64,000 nt of DNA, from positions 12,186,915-12,250,914 of the forward strand of contig NC_083572.1 of NCBI RefSeq assembly GCF_027579695.1. Direction: 5' to 3'. The position numbers were made by a program, and so were the translations under genes. Shown here piece after piece: positions 21,979-32,526 of this stretch. Under the pieces are notes generated by a model, which saw only the letters and a program-made list of their open reading frames with translations, did no database searches and had not been told where the DNA came from. This stretch comes from Neoarius graeffei (Eukaryota; Chordata; Actinopteri; Siluriformes; Ariidae). Numbering within the stretch: position 1 is the first letter of the stretch; the number at the start of each line of letters is the position of its first letter.

Positions 21979-22640
21979 TTTTAAAATGTAGCTCCAGTGA
22001 GAATGATTTTGTTAGACCAAAGATAAGTCTCTCTTAGTAATGGGGGGGGGGGGGGAGAAAAAAGCCCCCCCCCCCTTTTTTTAAATAAATGAAGGTGCCA
22101 ATAATTGTTGAGAACACTATACAAAATACCATACCATTATATGTACTGATATTGGTAATACCACCAGATATTGTTTTGACTATTTGACAAACTGCACGTC
22201 TTCTGCAGCTGTGTTACTGGAACACACCGTTGCTTTTACTCGCTTTTTATAACCGACTTTGTGTCTTGCTCTGCAGCTGTCTGTTTCACACGTTTAGTGT
22301 TTTTGCCACTTCCTGTGCAGGCATCCGCATCATAAAGTAAGCAGCAACACTTCAGCATCTTGCTGAAACGTGATTTAGAGCAGTGAATTAATAAGAACAG
22401 CGTTAGCTCAGCAAATAAAGTCCTGCACCAGTGATTGGAAGGTTGACGTCAAATGCTCAATGTGTTGGCATGTCATTTCATGACCAAAAACGGTGTCATA
22501 TTCCAAAAATAATCTATGTAGGAAAATAAATTCGGTCATTTCAGCATATTTTCTGACATCCAAGGAACTGCTGACCCAACGACCCTTGTAATTTTAAACG
22601 TGAATTTTAGTCACGTCTAGGAAACTAAGGATACCATTAT
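21979..22640 (+). other. tab1 intron segment
   Basis: No gene. Homopolymer runs poly-G (22042-22055) and poly-C (22066-22075). Otherwise AT-rich intron. Confidence 0.5.
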
Positions 22641-22652
22641 TCTAATCGTAAT

Positions 22653-23001
22653 CCATCCATTATCTCTAGCCGCTTATCCTGTGCAGGGTCGCGAGCAAGC
22701 TGGAGCCTATCCCAGCTGACTATGGGTGTGAGGCGGGGTACACCCTGGACAAGTCACCAGGTTATCGCAGGGCTGACGCAACCAACCATTTACACTCACA
22801 CTCACACCTACGGTCAATTTAGAGCCACCAGTTAACCTAACCTGCATGTCTTTGGACTGTAAGGGAAACCGGAGCACCCGGAGGAAACCCACGCGGACAC
22901 GGGGAGGACATACTGTACAAACACACGCTGGGCTCGAACCCAGGACCTTCTTGCTGTGAGTCAACAGTGCTAACCGCTACACCACCGTGCCGTGCCGCCC
23001 C
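22653..23001 (-). mobile_element. tRNA-headed SINE
   Basis: Same family as 13377-13747, reversed, with the B-box complement GGGCTCGAACCC at 22930. Exact 12-bp target duplication TCTAATCGTAAT at 22641-22652 and 23002-23013. The tail is the GGATGGAT-type variant. Confidence 0.85.
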
Positions 23002-23233
23002 TCTAATCGTAATTATCGCTACCGTTACAGGAATGGACAAATAATACATTTATTAGCTTTCCCACCAAGCAAGTAAACACTCCAGTGTGCTGCACTGTTC
23101 CCTGAAAAAACGTTAGTAACTGTAATACCGACCTGATAACCTTTTACGTGGGGATATAGAAACGGGTTCCGTCCGGCTGTCCGTCCGGTCACGTTTTCGT
23201 TTCCGGGCCATATCTTTAAAACTCCTGAAGATA

Positions 23234-23763
23234 CAGTACCGTTCAAAAGTTTGGGGTCACTTTTTGAAATGTCCTTATTTTTGAAAGAAAAGCACTGTTC
23301 TTTTCAATGAAGATCACTTTAAACTAATCAGAAATCCACTCTATACATTGCTAATGTGGTAAATGACTATTCTAGCTGCAAATACCTGGTTTTTGGTGCA
23401 ATATCTCCATAGGTGTATAGAGGCCCATTTCCAGCAACTCTCACTCCAGTGTTCTAATGGCACAGTGTGTTTGCTCATTGCCTCAGAAGGCTAATGGATG
23501 ATTAGAAAACCCTTGTACAGTCATGTTAGCACAGCTGAAAACAGTTGAGCTCTTTAGAGAAGCTATAAAACTGACCTTCCTTTGAGCAGATTGAGTTTCT
23601 GGAGCATCACATTTGTGGGGTCGATTAAATGCTCAAAATGGCCTGAAAAATGTCTCGACTATATTTTCTATTCATTTTACAACTTATGGTGGGAAATAAA
23701 AGTGTGACTTTTCATGGAAAACACAACATTGTCTGGGTGACCCCAAACTTTTGAACGGTAGTG
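23234..23763. mobile_element. 528-bp Tc1-type MITE, copy 2
   Basis: Ends CAGTACCGTTCAAAAGTTTG and complement CACTACCGTTCAAAAGTTTG, flanked by TA (23232-23233, 23764-23765). Nearly identical to copies at 12705 and 59840. Confidence 0.88.
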
Positions 23764-23933
23764 TATCTTCTTCATGAAATTTTGTATACATATCAAGCAA
23801 CATGTGAACTGGTGCCTTTTGCTGTTTTGGATTTTTAAAAAAAATAAATAAATTTTTTGAATTTTTACATAAAAAATAGATTTTGACTCGTTTCCGGAGC
23901 ATATATCCAAAACTATTCATGATACGGATTTAA

Positions 23934-25170
23934 AGGTCCCATGGCATGAAATTTTCACTTTCTGAGGTTTTCTAACGTTAAAATGAGTTCCTCTGACCTT
24001 CTTAAGTCACCCCAGTGGCTAGAAATTTCATAATGTGTAAACCAAACTATGCCCAACATTTGAGAATGGCGCGTCAAAACGGCGCGTTGAGAAGCTCTTC
24101 CCTTGCCGACATCAGCAAGGGAGATGATCCCCACGCCCCCCCTCTGGATTCCCACCCACCGTATGGATTGCCCACCCAGTTGTAGTGAGGAGACCATAGA
24201 GGACACAACAACATGGCCCAACCTAAGCGAGCGAAACATGGAAGTTGCGCTGTACATGGATGTGACAACACAGAAAGGAGTCTGTTTTTACTGCCGACGG
24301 GAGAGCCCCTGAAGACGCAGTGGCTTAATTTTATTTACTTCAATAATACACCGTCGAGTCTACCTAAGATGGTGTATGTTTGTCGGAAGCATTTTACTGA
24401 TGAATGTTTCCACAACTTGGGACAGTACAGGGCAGGTTTTGTACATCAACTGTCACTGAAGCCTGGGTCCGTACCAAGCATCCCTGCCGCATCAGCCACA
24501 AACACCAAACAAGTAAGTGTATAACTGTTAAGTCGTTTTGCTGTGTTTTAAAATCGGTGCCACGTTAGCCTTGCAATGGCTACATTAGCTGTGCAGCTAA
24601 CCGCTTCCTGCAGTTAGCCAGGTACTCTGCGCTACAAAACCAAAAAGCATGCAGCATGCTCTGTTATAATAGCCAATCAAAACAGTTTTTACAAAGACAC
24701 CCACATTCTTTTTTGTAAGTCACTCGTTCATTTTATTTGTTTGTTTGTTCAGTAAAAACCCAAACATTTGTTGAATTTATTTTATTTCCTCGCGTCGCAC
24801 CTTAATGACGTCAGCGCGCAGTATTTTTCCCTTCGCGGTTTGTTCCTTCTCTCTCGCCATAGTAAGACGCCCACATCCGCTTGTTCTGACCCACTGGCGG
24901 TAGCGTCACAGTGCTGTTAGTCAATCAGAGGTAACACGTTTACATGTCATGAATATTAATGATAAGACCCGCCCCCACCCTCTACCCTTCCCTGCCTCCT
25001 GCTTCTCATTAGCAAAACGACGCACTGGGAAAAGCGCTGAAATGGGGCTTTCTCCCAGGAGGCTATATCTACGTGCCGAGGGTTCATTTCGAGAAAGGCT
25101 GCAGATATAACATCCGGAAACCTCCACGAGCCCGTTTAAAGCGTCAACAAACCACCATGCCATGGGACCT
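23934..25170 (+). mobile_element. Kolobok-like element with THAP exon, copy 1
   Basis: Ends AGGTCCCATGGCATG and complement AGGTCCCATGGCATG, flanked by TTAA (23930-23933, 25171-25174). TTAA targets together with a THAP-type exon inside are the signature of Kolobok elements. 1237 bp, so only a fragment of an autonomous element. An inverted sister copy lies at 33514-34701. Confidence 0.8.
24213..24512 (+). pseudogene. THAP-like zinc-finger exon of the Kolobok-like element
   Basis: Open for 100 codons from ATG 24213 to the splice donor GTAAGTG at 24513. The pattern is CAVHGCDNTE near residue 14, LLPTGEPLKTQWLNF, then VCRKHFTDECF, fitting a C2-CH zinc finger of THAP type (C-x4-C, W, C-x2-H-F). 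In a Kolobok transposase this would bind the element's ends, with the catalytic domain on later exons. No catalytic domain is present before the element ends at 25170, so the exon is orphaned. The frame is intact, unlike most transposase remnants here, suggesting recent spread or chance preservation. THAP assignment is by motif and could instead be a related C2CH finger. Confidence 0.65.
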
Positions 25171-25174
25171 TTAA

Positions 25175-26024
25175 AACTCGGTATACATGTTAACAAGATG
25201 ATGTAGATGTGCCTTTTCATACGAAGAAATTTGAGAAATTTAAATATATTCACGTTTCCATGGACTTGGTCTCTCAGGTTAGTCTTAGGGGTAGGTTTTG
25301 TTTCCAGAGCAGAACTTGAAAACTGTGAGTGGTATGGTCTTGAAGGTTGGTATATGTGTTGATTAAGTAATCTATATGTGCCTTTTGATACTAAGAAATG
25401 TGAGAATTTTTAGCTGATCTGGACCAAAGGTCTGGTGGGTTTATGCCATGGGCTGCTGAGGTCAGTGTAAAGAGGTCGGGTTGGTTTCCTGCAGCACAAC
25501 TTGAAAAATGTGACAAATAATATCTTGAAGCTTGGTATATAGGGCAGAAATGTAGATGACTCTGTCTTCTTGTTTTTTTGCATAGGAATTCTGCATTGTA
25601 ACACCAGAGTACGCTGCTATTTGTTATCACTAAATATATGCAAAAAGAGCATTCTGGGGTTTTTTTCTCCCCTTCTCACTAATAACAGCAGATGAGAATC
25701 GACATATGAATGTGGAATGATTGACAGTAGCATAGGCAGGGGTCAGTCCTGTCATGGTAGAAACATGAGTGTGCATACCATATATCCAAGGTGTTATGGT
25801 AACCACAAGGTAATTACGTTGTCATCCTGAAATAATTTGCTTTTCAGTTGTAACTGATTTAATCTGGTTGCTTCTTCATTACTTATTAGTGGCTTTAGGG
25901 GGAAAAGCCTTCGTCAAATGAATAAATAAAAAGGGAAGACAAGGAAGTTTAATTTGTACAGCAGAAAGGTTTTTAACCTTGGGTATAGATCTTTGGGACA
26001 TGTTGAAAAAGAAAGGGTAATTAT
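25175..26024 (+). other. tab1 intron, degenerate repeat
   Basis: No gene. Phrases such as TTGGTATA(T/C)ATG, ATGTGCCTTTT-ATAC-AAGAAAT and GTTTCC(A/T)GAGCA recur at about 25175-25330, 25340-25410 and 25480-25560, and also left of the Kolobok-like copy (23770-23925): an old, diverged tandem-like repeat. Confidence 0.45.
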
Positions 26025-26026
26025 TA

Positions 26027-27627
26027 CAACCCCGATTCCAAAAAAGTTGGGACAAAGTACAAATTGTAAATAAAAACGGAATGCAATAATTTACAAATCT
26101 CAAAAACTGATATTGTATTCACAATAGAACATAGACAACATATCAAATGTCGAAAGTGAGACATTTTGAAATTTCATGCCAAATATTGGCTCATTTGAAA
26201 TTTCATGACAGCAACACATCTCAAAAAAGTTGGGACAGGGGCAATAAGAGGCTGGAAAAGTTAAAGGTGCAAAAAAGGAACAGCTGGAGGACCAAATTGC
26301 AACTCATTAGGTCAATTGGCAATAGGTCATTTACATGACTGGGTATAAAAAGAGCATCTTGGAGTGGCAGCGGCTCTCAGAAGTAAAGATGGGAAGAGGA
26401 TCACCAATCCCCCTAATTCTGCGCCGACAAATAGTGGAGCAATATCAGAAAGGAGTTTGACAGTGTAAAATTGCAGAGTTTGAACATATCATCATCTACA
26501 GTGCATAATATCATCAAAAGATTCAGAGAATCTGGAAGAATCTCTGTGCGTAAGGGTCAAGGCCGGAAAACCATACTGGGTGCCCGTGATCTTCAGGCCC
26601 TTAGACGGCACTGCATCACATACAGGCATGCTTCTGTATTGGAAATCACAAAATGGGCTCAGGAATATTTCCAGAGAACATTATCTGTGAACACAATTCA
26701 CCGTGCCATCCGCCGTTGCCAGCTAAAACTCTATAGTTCAAAGAAGAAGCCGTATCTAAACACGATCCAGAAGCGCAGACGTCTTCTCTGGGCCAAGGCT
26801 CATTTAAAATGGACTGTGGCAAAGTGGAAAACTGTTCTGTGGTCAGACGAATCAAAATTTGAAGTTCTTTATGGAAATCAGGGACGCCGTGTCATTCAGA
26901 CTAAAGAGGAGAAGGACGACCCAAGTTGTTATCGGCGCTCAGTTCAGAAGCCTGCATCTCTGATGGTATGGGGTTGCATTAGTGTGTGTGGCATGGGCAG
27001 CTTACACATCTGGAAAGACACCATCAATGCTGAAAGGTATATCCAGGTTCTAGAGCAACATATGCTCCCATCCAGACGACGCCTCTTTCAGGGAAGACCT
27101 TGCATTTTCCAACATGACAATGCCAAACCACATACTGCATCAATTACAGCATCATGGCTGCGTAGAAGAAGGGTCCGGGTACTGAACTGGCCAGCCTGCA
27201 GTCCAGATCTTTCACCCATAGAAAACATTTGGCGCATCATAAAACGGAAGATACGACAAAAAAGACCTAAGACAGTTGAGCAACTAGAATCCTACATTAG
27301 ACAAGAATGGGTTAACATTCCTATCCCTAAACTTGAGCAACTTGTCTCCTCAGTCCCCAGACGTTTACAGACTGTTGTAAAGAGAAAAGGGGATGTCTCA
27401 CAGTGGTAAACATGGCCTTGTCCCAACTTTTTTGAGATGTGTTGTTGTCATTAAATTTAAAATCACCTAATTTTTCTCTTTAAATGATAGTTTCTCAGTT
27501 TAAACATTTGATATGTCATCTATGTTCTATTCTGAATAAAATATGGAATTTGGAAACTTCCACATCATTGCATTCCGTTTTTATTTACAATTTGTACTTT
27601 GTCCCAACTTTTTTGGAATCGGGGTTG
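26027..27627 (+). mobile_element. Tc1-type element D, structurally complete
   Basis: 1601 bp with ends CAACCCCGATTCCAAAAAAG and complement CAACCCCGATTCCAAAAAAG, flanked by TA (26025-26026, 27628-27629). Terminal repeats about 70 bp are nearly identical. It holds the best preserved transposase in the window and is clearly younger than the copy of the same family at 17272-21976. Confidence 0.92.
26389..27409 (+). pseudogene. Tc1-type (DD34E) transposase D, two lesions
   Basis: The expected start is ATG 26389 (MGRGSPIPLILRRQIVEQYQ). The frame is stopped by TGA at 26458-26460 and shifts by one base before 26471; from there 312 codons are open to TAA at 27407-27409. Visible: SSSTVHNIIKRF (first HTH), the second HTH with VNTIHRAIRR, and all three catalytic residues: LWSDESKF, FQHDNAKPH and SPDLSPIENIW. 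The second Asp and the Glu are separated by 34 residues. Ends VKRKGDVSQW. Only two changes separate it from a full-length protein, so relatives elsewhere in the genome may be active. Not clearly the same subfamily as A-C, whose ends differ. Confidence 0.9.
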
Positions 27628-27790
27628 TATAAGGGCGTTTTATTAGGCACACCAATATACCTGTTCGTTCATGCAGTCAGCTAATTATGTGGCAGCAGCG
27701 CAGTGCAGAGGAGTCACGAGCTTCAGGTGAGAGTCACATCAAACGCCAGAATGCAGAAGACGATTAAAGATTGGGCGCAGGACAGATGAT

Positions 27791-28110
27791 CCATCCATCC
27801 ATTATCCGTAACCGCTTATCCTGTGCAGGGTCGCGGGCAAGCTGGAGCCTATCCCAGCTGACTGTGGGTGAGAGGCGGGGTACACCCTGGACAAGTCATC
27901 ATGTCATCGCAGGGCTGACACACAGAGACACACAACCGTTCACATTCACAGCCACCAATGAGCCAAACCTGCATGTCTTTGGACTGTGGGGGAAACCGGA
28001 GCACCTGGAGGAAACCCATGCAGACACGGGGAGAACATCCACACACAAAGGCCCCTGTCAGCTCCTGGGCTCAAACCCAGAACCTTCTGGCTGTGAGGCG
28101 ACCGTGCCGC
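27791..28110 (-). mobile_element. tRNA-headed SINE
   Basis: Reverse copy of the 13377 family, with GGATGGATGGAT at the tail side. Exact 13-bp target duplication CAGGACAGATGAT (27778-27790, 28111-28123). Confidence 0.85.
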
Positions 28111-28293
28111 CAGGACAGATGATATTTTTCCAATCTTCATCTGTTGTAGCCCATTCGCCTCAAAGCGTTCCGAGATGATTTTGCTCATCAAAGTTATCAA
28201 AAAAGCGGTTCTTCGAGTCACCGCAGCCTTCCTGACCGCTTGAACCATCTCTCTCATCAATAAGACAATTTTGTTCAAAGAACTGCCACTCAT

Positions 28294-28666
28294 CTCATCT
28301 CATTATCTGTAGCCGCTTTATCCTGTTCTACAGGGTCGCAGGCAAGCTGGAGCCTATCCCAACTGACTACGGGCGAAAGGCGGGGTACACCCTGGACAAG
28401 TCGCCAGGTCATCACAGGGCTGACACATAGACACAGACAACCATTCACACTCACATTCACACCTACGGTCAATTTAGAGTCACCAGTTAACCTAACCTGC
28501 ACGTCTTTGGACTGTGGGGGAAACCGGAGCACCCGGAGGAAACCCACGCGGACACGGGGAGAACATGCAAACTCCGCACAGAAAGGCCCTCGCCGGCCAC
28601 GGGGCTTGAACCCGGACCTTCTTGCTGTGAGGCGACAGCGCTAACCACTACACCACCGTGCCGCCC
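28294..28666 (-). mobile_element. tRNA-headed SINE
   Basis: Nearly full copy of the 13377 family with CATCTCATTATC tail. Exact 14-bp target duplication GAACTGCCACTCAT (28280-28293, 28667-28680). Very few changes relative to 13377, so probably recent. Confidence 0.88.
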
Positions 28667-28680
28667 GAACTGCCACTCAT

Positions 28681-29211
28681 TAAAATTTTTTTTTTTGCAC
28701 TATTATGCACTCAGGAATGCCACAAAGTGTCTGACTTGTTTTGTTCTGTACATTAACTGAAGGTTATGATTGTATGCATTGCATTAAATGCTGCTACGTG
28801 ATTGGCTGACTGAATAATTGCATGAACGAGCAGGCGTTCCTGATAAACTGGTCAGTGAACTTGTCACTCGTGTTGGAATTATTATGTTCGGTTTCCAAGT
28901 ATAGAGTTTCTCTGTCGTGTGCAGAATGTAGTTTATCGTGTGGGTTAAAAAAAATAAAAAAGCACCTTAATATCGCATAGCCATCTTTATTTAACATCTG
29001 ATCACTCTCTCTCTGTGTTATCTGCTGCCTGTTTAATTTCTCCTTTATTACCCCAACCTCTTTCTCCTTGCTCTCTTTCTGTCTGTCTTCCTGCATGGAT
29101 TTTCTCTCCTCGCTTCACCTCATTCTCTTTTTTGTCTTTATTCCCCTCAATACTATCTAATATCTTTCTTTACCAACCTGCTCGTCTGCACTTTCCTCTC
29201 TCCCCCCTCAG
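28681..29211 (+). other. tab1 intron end
   Basis: Single-copy-looking intron. Strong pyrimidine tract from about 29010 to 29208 with CTTTCCTCTCTCCCCCCTCAG as branch-to-acceptor region. Confidence 0.6.
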
Positions 29212-29365
29212 GTGGGCGGATCTACCCGGTGTCTGTGCCCTATTCAAACAACCAGAGCACCAGTAAGACGAGCGTGACCCTCTCTTTGGTCATGCCGGCC
29301 CAGGGCACGCTCACCAACGGGACCAACACGGCTTCCACGCTGGAAGGAGGCACCCCCACGTCTGG
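29212..29365 (+). CDS. tab1: TAB1 exon (linker with MAPK-site region)
   Basis: A 154-bp exon after acceptor CCCTCAG, starting two bases into a Gly codon and ending two bases into a Gly codon at donor GTATGG. It encodes GGRIYPVSVPYSNNQSTSKT, then SVTLSLVMPAQG and STLEGGTPTSG. The first block is almost identical to mammalian TAB1; the stretch after it is diverged. GTPTSG keeps a Thr-Pro that falls where mammalian TAB1 has a p38 site (Thr431 by my recollection). The surrounding region in mammals contributes to p38 docking. It is bracketed by two pairs of inverted repeats (16391/30044 and 23934/33514). Confidence 0.93.
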
Positions 29366-29667
29366 GTATGGTTCAGTCCATTTCATTCCCTTTGTCTTTA
29401 GTCCAGTTTTGCATGAAAGTTTATGCAGACGTCCTTGTGGCATTACATGTTAGCTGTTTTTCCAGTTTTGTGCATGGATTCGTGTGAAAGGTGCAGCTGG
29501 GGCCATTCTCTCACACAGACTCTTGTATAGCAATCGACGCCGCTTAATTTAATTTCTCTTTATTTTATCGTTGTAATCAAATCCGCTCTTTTAAGGAAGT
29601 TTGCAGATGCACAGTTGTCGTTACACTGACAGAAAGATACCCCAAACATCACACAGTTCACACCCAT
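29366..29667 (+). other. tab1 intron start
   Basis: Non-coding intron with no recognised repeat before the TTAA element. Confidence 0.5.
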
Positions 29668-30043
29668 TTAAAGGAGAACTGAAGTCATTTTTAAACGTGC
29701 TTTATTTCTTAATTAACGTGTTATTCAGTTACGTTTTCGGTTTTAGTAACCTTATGTCGTGACCCGTATTGGCAACTAATTGCAATTAAATATTATACTT
29801 ATCGGCCTATTCGGTTTTTAGCCGTGTCGAATGTAGTTCGTTTGGTCCACGGCAAGCGTCGCTTATCCGCGCGATCTTCACGAGACTTCGAAACGTCAAG
29901 TGTTATCCAGGTGTCAGTGCCGCCATTTTGAAAACGGTTTTTCCAAACGAAATATTGCACAAAAACGAGTTTAAATGACTATTACTACCTGCTTTTTTCA
30001 AACTTTCCTGATTGCTCTCAAAACAAACAAAAGTTACAACTTG

Positions 30044-30756
30044 AGGGGTGTTCACACGGCAACTTTTACTCACCGGGGCTGCCCCGGTAGAGCGTTCACA
30101 CGGTACAAAGTTATACCGGTGTAGCTCCTGAAAGCTGCTTAAACCGGTGCAAATCTAACCCTGCTCGGGAGGTGGTTTAAGAAATTTACTCCGGAGTAAA
30201 TGCTAGTTTGCGGGGCAGCACCGATATAAAATGGGACGTCTGAACGCTACAGGGGTAGACTCGCTACGCGTGAGGAGAGTTGATTACATACGGGCATTGC
30301 ATAATTTGCATCCTGGTATTTTGCGCTTCCAAAATGGCGAATATCAACAACAACAGAACTGCGTGTCTTCCGGTGTTGCCAGATTGGGAGGTTTTAAGTG
30401 CATTTTGGCGGATTTGAACATGTTTTGGGCTGGAAAACGTCAGCAGTATCTGGCAACACTGGTGTCTTCATCCACGTTGTTTTCCCGGCGCTTGGTGATG
30501 CGATGACAACCAAGAAAAGGAAGTACATTTTCACGCATGCGCATATTTCATTTCCGCATTATTACTATCGTATAGCACGGTCGCAAAAACTGCCGTATGA
30601 ACGCAAGTGGGGCTGCACCGGTGCTAACACGCTTCTCTCTAGTAAGCAGGTTTGTGACGTATGAACGCTCCACAAAATTTACACCGGTGTAAGATATATC
30701 GCAACAAAATACATCGGTGCAGCATCGATGCAAATATGTGCCGTGTGAACACCCCT
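30044..30756 (+). mobile_element. MITE with AGGGGTGTTCA ends, copy 2
   Basis: Ends AGGGGTGTTCACACGGCA and complement AGGGGTGTTCACACGGCA, flanked by TTG (30041-30043, 30757-30759). 713 bp, with palindromic ACCGGTG/CACCGGT motifs at both ends. A 3-bp duplication suggests the Harbinger group. No gene; the short frames in it are chance. Confidence 0.75.
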
Positions 30757-30821
30757 TTGATTACGAAAGAGAGCGAGCGCACGCGTCTTTTGACAACGTT
30801 GGCAGATGTCGGTTGCTTTCC

Positions 30822-31339
30822 GTGTCTGAAATCGCTCCCTACTCACTATATAGCGAGGACGCCATTTTGTAGTGCTGTCTGAAACCTTAGTGAGGATTAT
30901 TTACACCCTATATAGCGCACTCAGAGTATCCCACAATGCATCACGAAAAGTAGTGTACAACGATGATCACGAACCAAAGCGATTAATCCCATCATGCTGA
31001 AAGAAATCAAATTAAAAGTCTCAAATTTGATTTAATAAAAGGCAGCGGCAAAGAAGAAAGTATTCAGCCTTGATTTAAAAGAACTGAAAGATGCAGGTAC
31101 TTTGTATTGATTAGTGTCGGAAATACGCTCAGTATAATACGGATTTATCACAATAATACATGCATGTGTTTATTATTTTGGACAGTAATGATGTACCGGT
31201 AAATACCAGTGTGACGGACGAGTGTCCGAAAGCGCTTTTTCATTTTAACAATGAGCTCATTATATATTCCTCTCTATATAGTAATTCCATATACGGTGTA
31301 TATATAGGGAGTAGTGAACAGGTGAGCGATTTCGGACAC
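30822..31339. mobile_element. TIR element GTGTCYGAAATCGCTC
   Basis: Left end GTGTCTGAAATCGCTCCC and right end, as complement, GTGTCCGAAATCGCTCAC. CACTATATAG-like motifs lie near both ends. No target duplication seen and no gene. Confidence 0.55.
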
Positions 31340-31397
31340 AGGGTTTGATTTGCAGGCTTTCGTCTAAACAAGGGCGCTGCGCCCTCTTACTCTCGGC

Positions 31398-31799
31398 GTG
31401 CGCCTCCTTACCGAAATGCCGACTGAACCCCAAGTCACACTTAGGCCATGCACTTATAGACCCCTTCGCATGTTTGTAAAGAAACCGACCGTTGCCAGGA
31501 TGCACGCGCTGCCCATAGACCGGCATTATGAGCTGTCAGATTATGCCAAACAATTGTCGTTACAAGATCGAGAATGCTACATAAATAAGTTAACTCTAAC
31601 AAGTGGACATCGCCTACCGGATCTGCATTTAATTAAAGAGTGGACGGACGATGTTAGTAAGTTCCCTGGTATACAATGGCCAGATATATACTCGTACCTT
31701 ATTGACAAGACTTCAGTGTACACCCACGAAAAACTTCGTGCCTACAAGTCTTTAGACGCATATGATTATGTTATGTGCGGGCATGTACAACTTGATTAA
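31398..31799 (+). CDS. Transposon ORF of the YqaJ-associated type (partial)
   Basis: 133 codons. I recognise CYINKLTLTSGHRLPD, then EWTDDVSKFPGIQWPDIYSY, then KLRAYKSLDAYDYVMCGHVQ as the N-terminal part of a protein common in fish and invertebrate genomes, in which this segment comes before SWIM/YqaJ-like nuclease domains and which is often linked to THAP-bearing transposons. The family memory is moderate; its function is not established. The frame ends at TAA right after GHVQLD, so the nuclease part is missing or on a lost exon. The first Met is arbitrary: conserved residues start near residue 47. Intact frame across the conserved part. It points away from the THAP exon of the same element. 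Confidence 0.55.
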   Translation: MRLLTEMPTEPQVTLRPCTYRPLRMFVKKPTVARMHALPIDRHYELSDYAKQLSLQDRECYINKLTLTSGHRLPDLHLIKEWTDDVSKFPGIQWPDIYSYLIDKTSVYTHEKLRAYKSLDAYDYVMCGHVQLD

Positions 31800-32335
31800 C
31801 AATGGGACGTTCATATTCATTTTGTTTTAATCAAATTATGCCAGTGATGTGATGGCAATGTGGCTTTAGCTACAACAGCAAATACCAACACTAAACAGCA
31901 ATTTGCAGGAGGTAATGGCATGAAAGGAATGATAGTGTAAAGAGTGCAGCTAAGAGAAATCAGAGCTGTGTAAAAAGCGAGAGGCAGAGAGCAGAAATGA
32001 AACCGAACGGGGCGGGAGCTAGGTTAGAGCAGTCAACGCAAGTTGGCATTTAGAGTGAGGGCACACAATTTTACCTTTCCATCCTTGCTTTAAAATTGTG
32101 ATTTTCGGCATACACAAATAATGATGGCACAAAATCTGGACTGCTTGAGTCAAGCGAGACCTCTCCTACAAACAAAACTGCATGCAAAGCTAAGTTAACA
32201 TGCTAACAATATTCATTACATTGTGTAACTATGACCCAGCTAATCAGATAAACGTTACCAAAGTATTTTGCTACATCAATAAACGAAGACTAGAAAGAAT
32301 AAAAAAGAAAGATTTAATAAATAGCCTGATCTTAC

Positions 32336-32526
32336 CTGTGATGAAGTGGGCGCTGCAAACCCGCGCATTTTTGATAGTGCTTTCATCCCAGTCTACACGT
32401 TTGATGGCTTGTAGCCATAGACGTCGGTGATTTTTTTTGGAATGGGTGAGATCCTGCTGGAATTCTGAACATTTTAACCCCATCACTGCTACGATTCTGA
32501 CACCCGACAACACAACAACTAGGCAT
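32336..32526 (-). pseudogene. THAP zinc-finger exon with one frameshift
   Basis: Reading leftwards from ATG at 32526: MPSCCVVGCQNRSSDGVKMF, then RIPAG, which matches the start of THAP domains (C-x4-C with FRIP). A run of eight A's (32434-32441) carries a one-base shift, after which the other frame continues RRLWLQAIKRVDWDESTI and ARVCSAHFITG, the second half of the THAP domain with its C-x2-HF. The exon stops at donor GTAAGA (32335 leftwards). All four zinc ligands are therefore present but split between frames. In a transposase it would be the DNA-binding first exon; later exons are not found leftwards within the element. Confidence 0.75.

Noticed and set aside
31260..31526. Minus-strand 88-codon ORF near 31.4 kb
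   Set aside because: Antisense of the conserved + strand ORF and crosses an element boundary at 31353.
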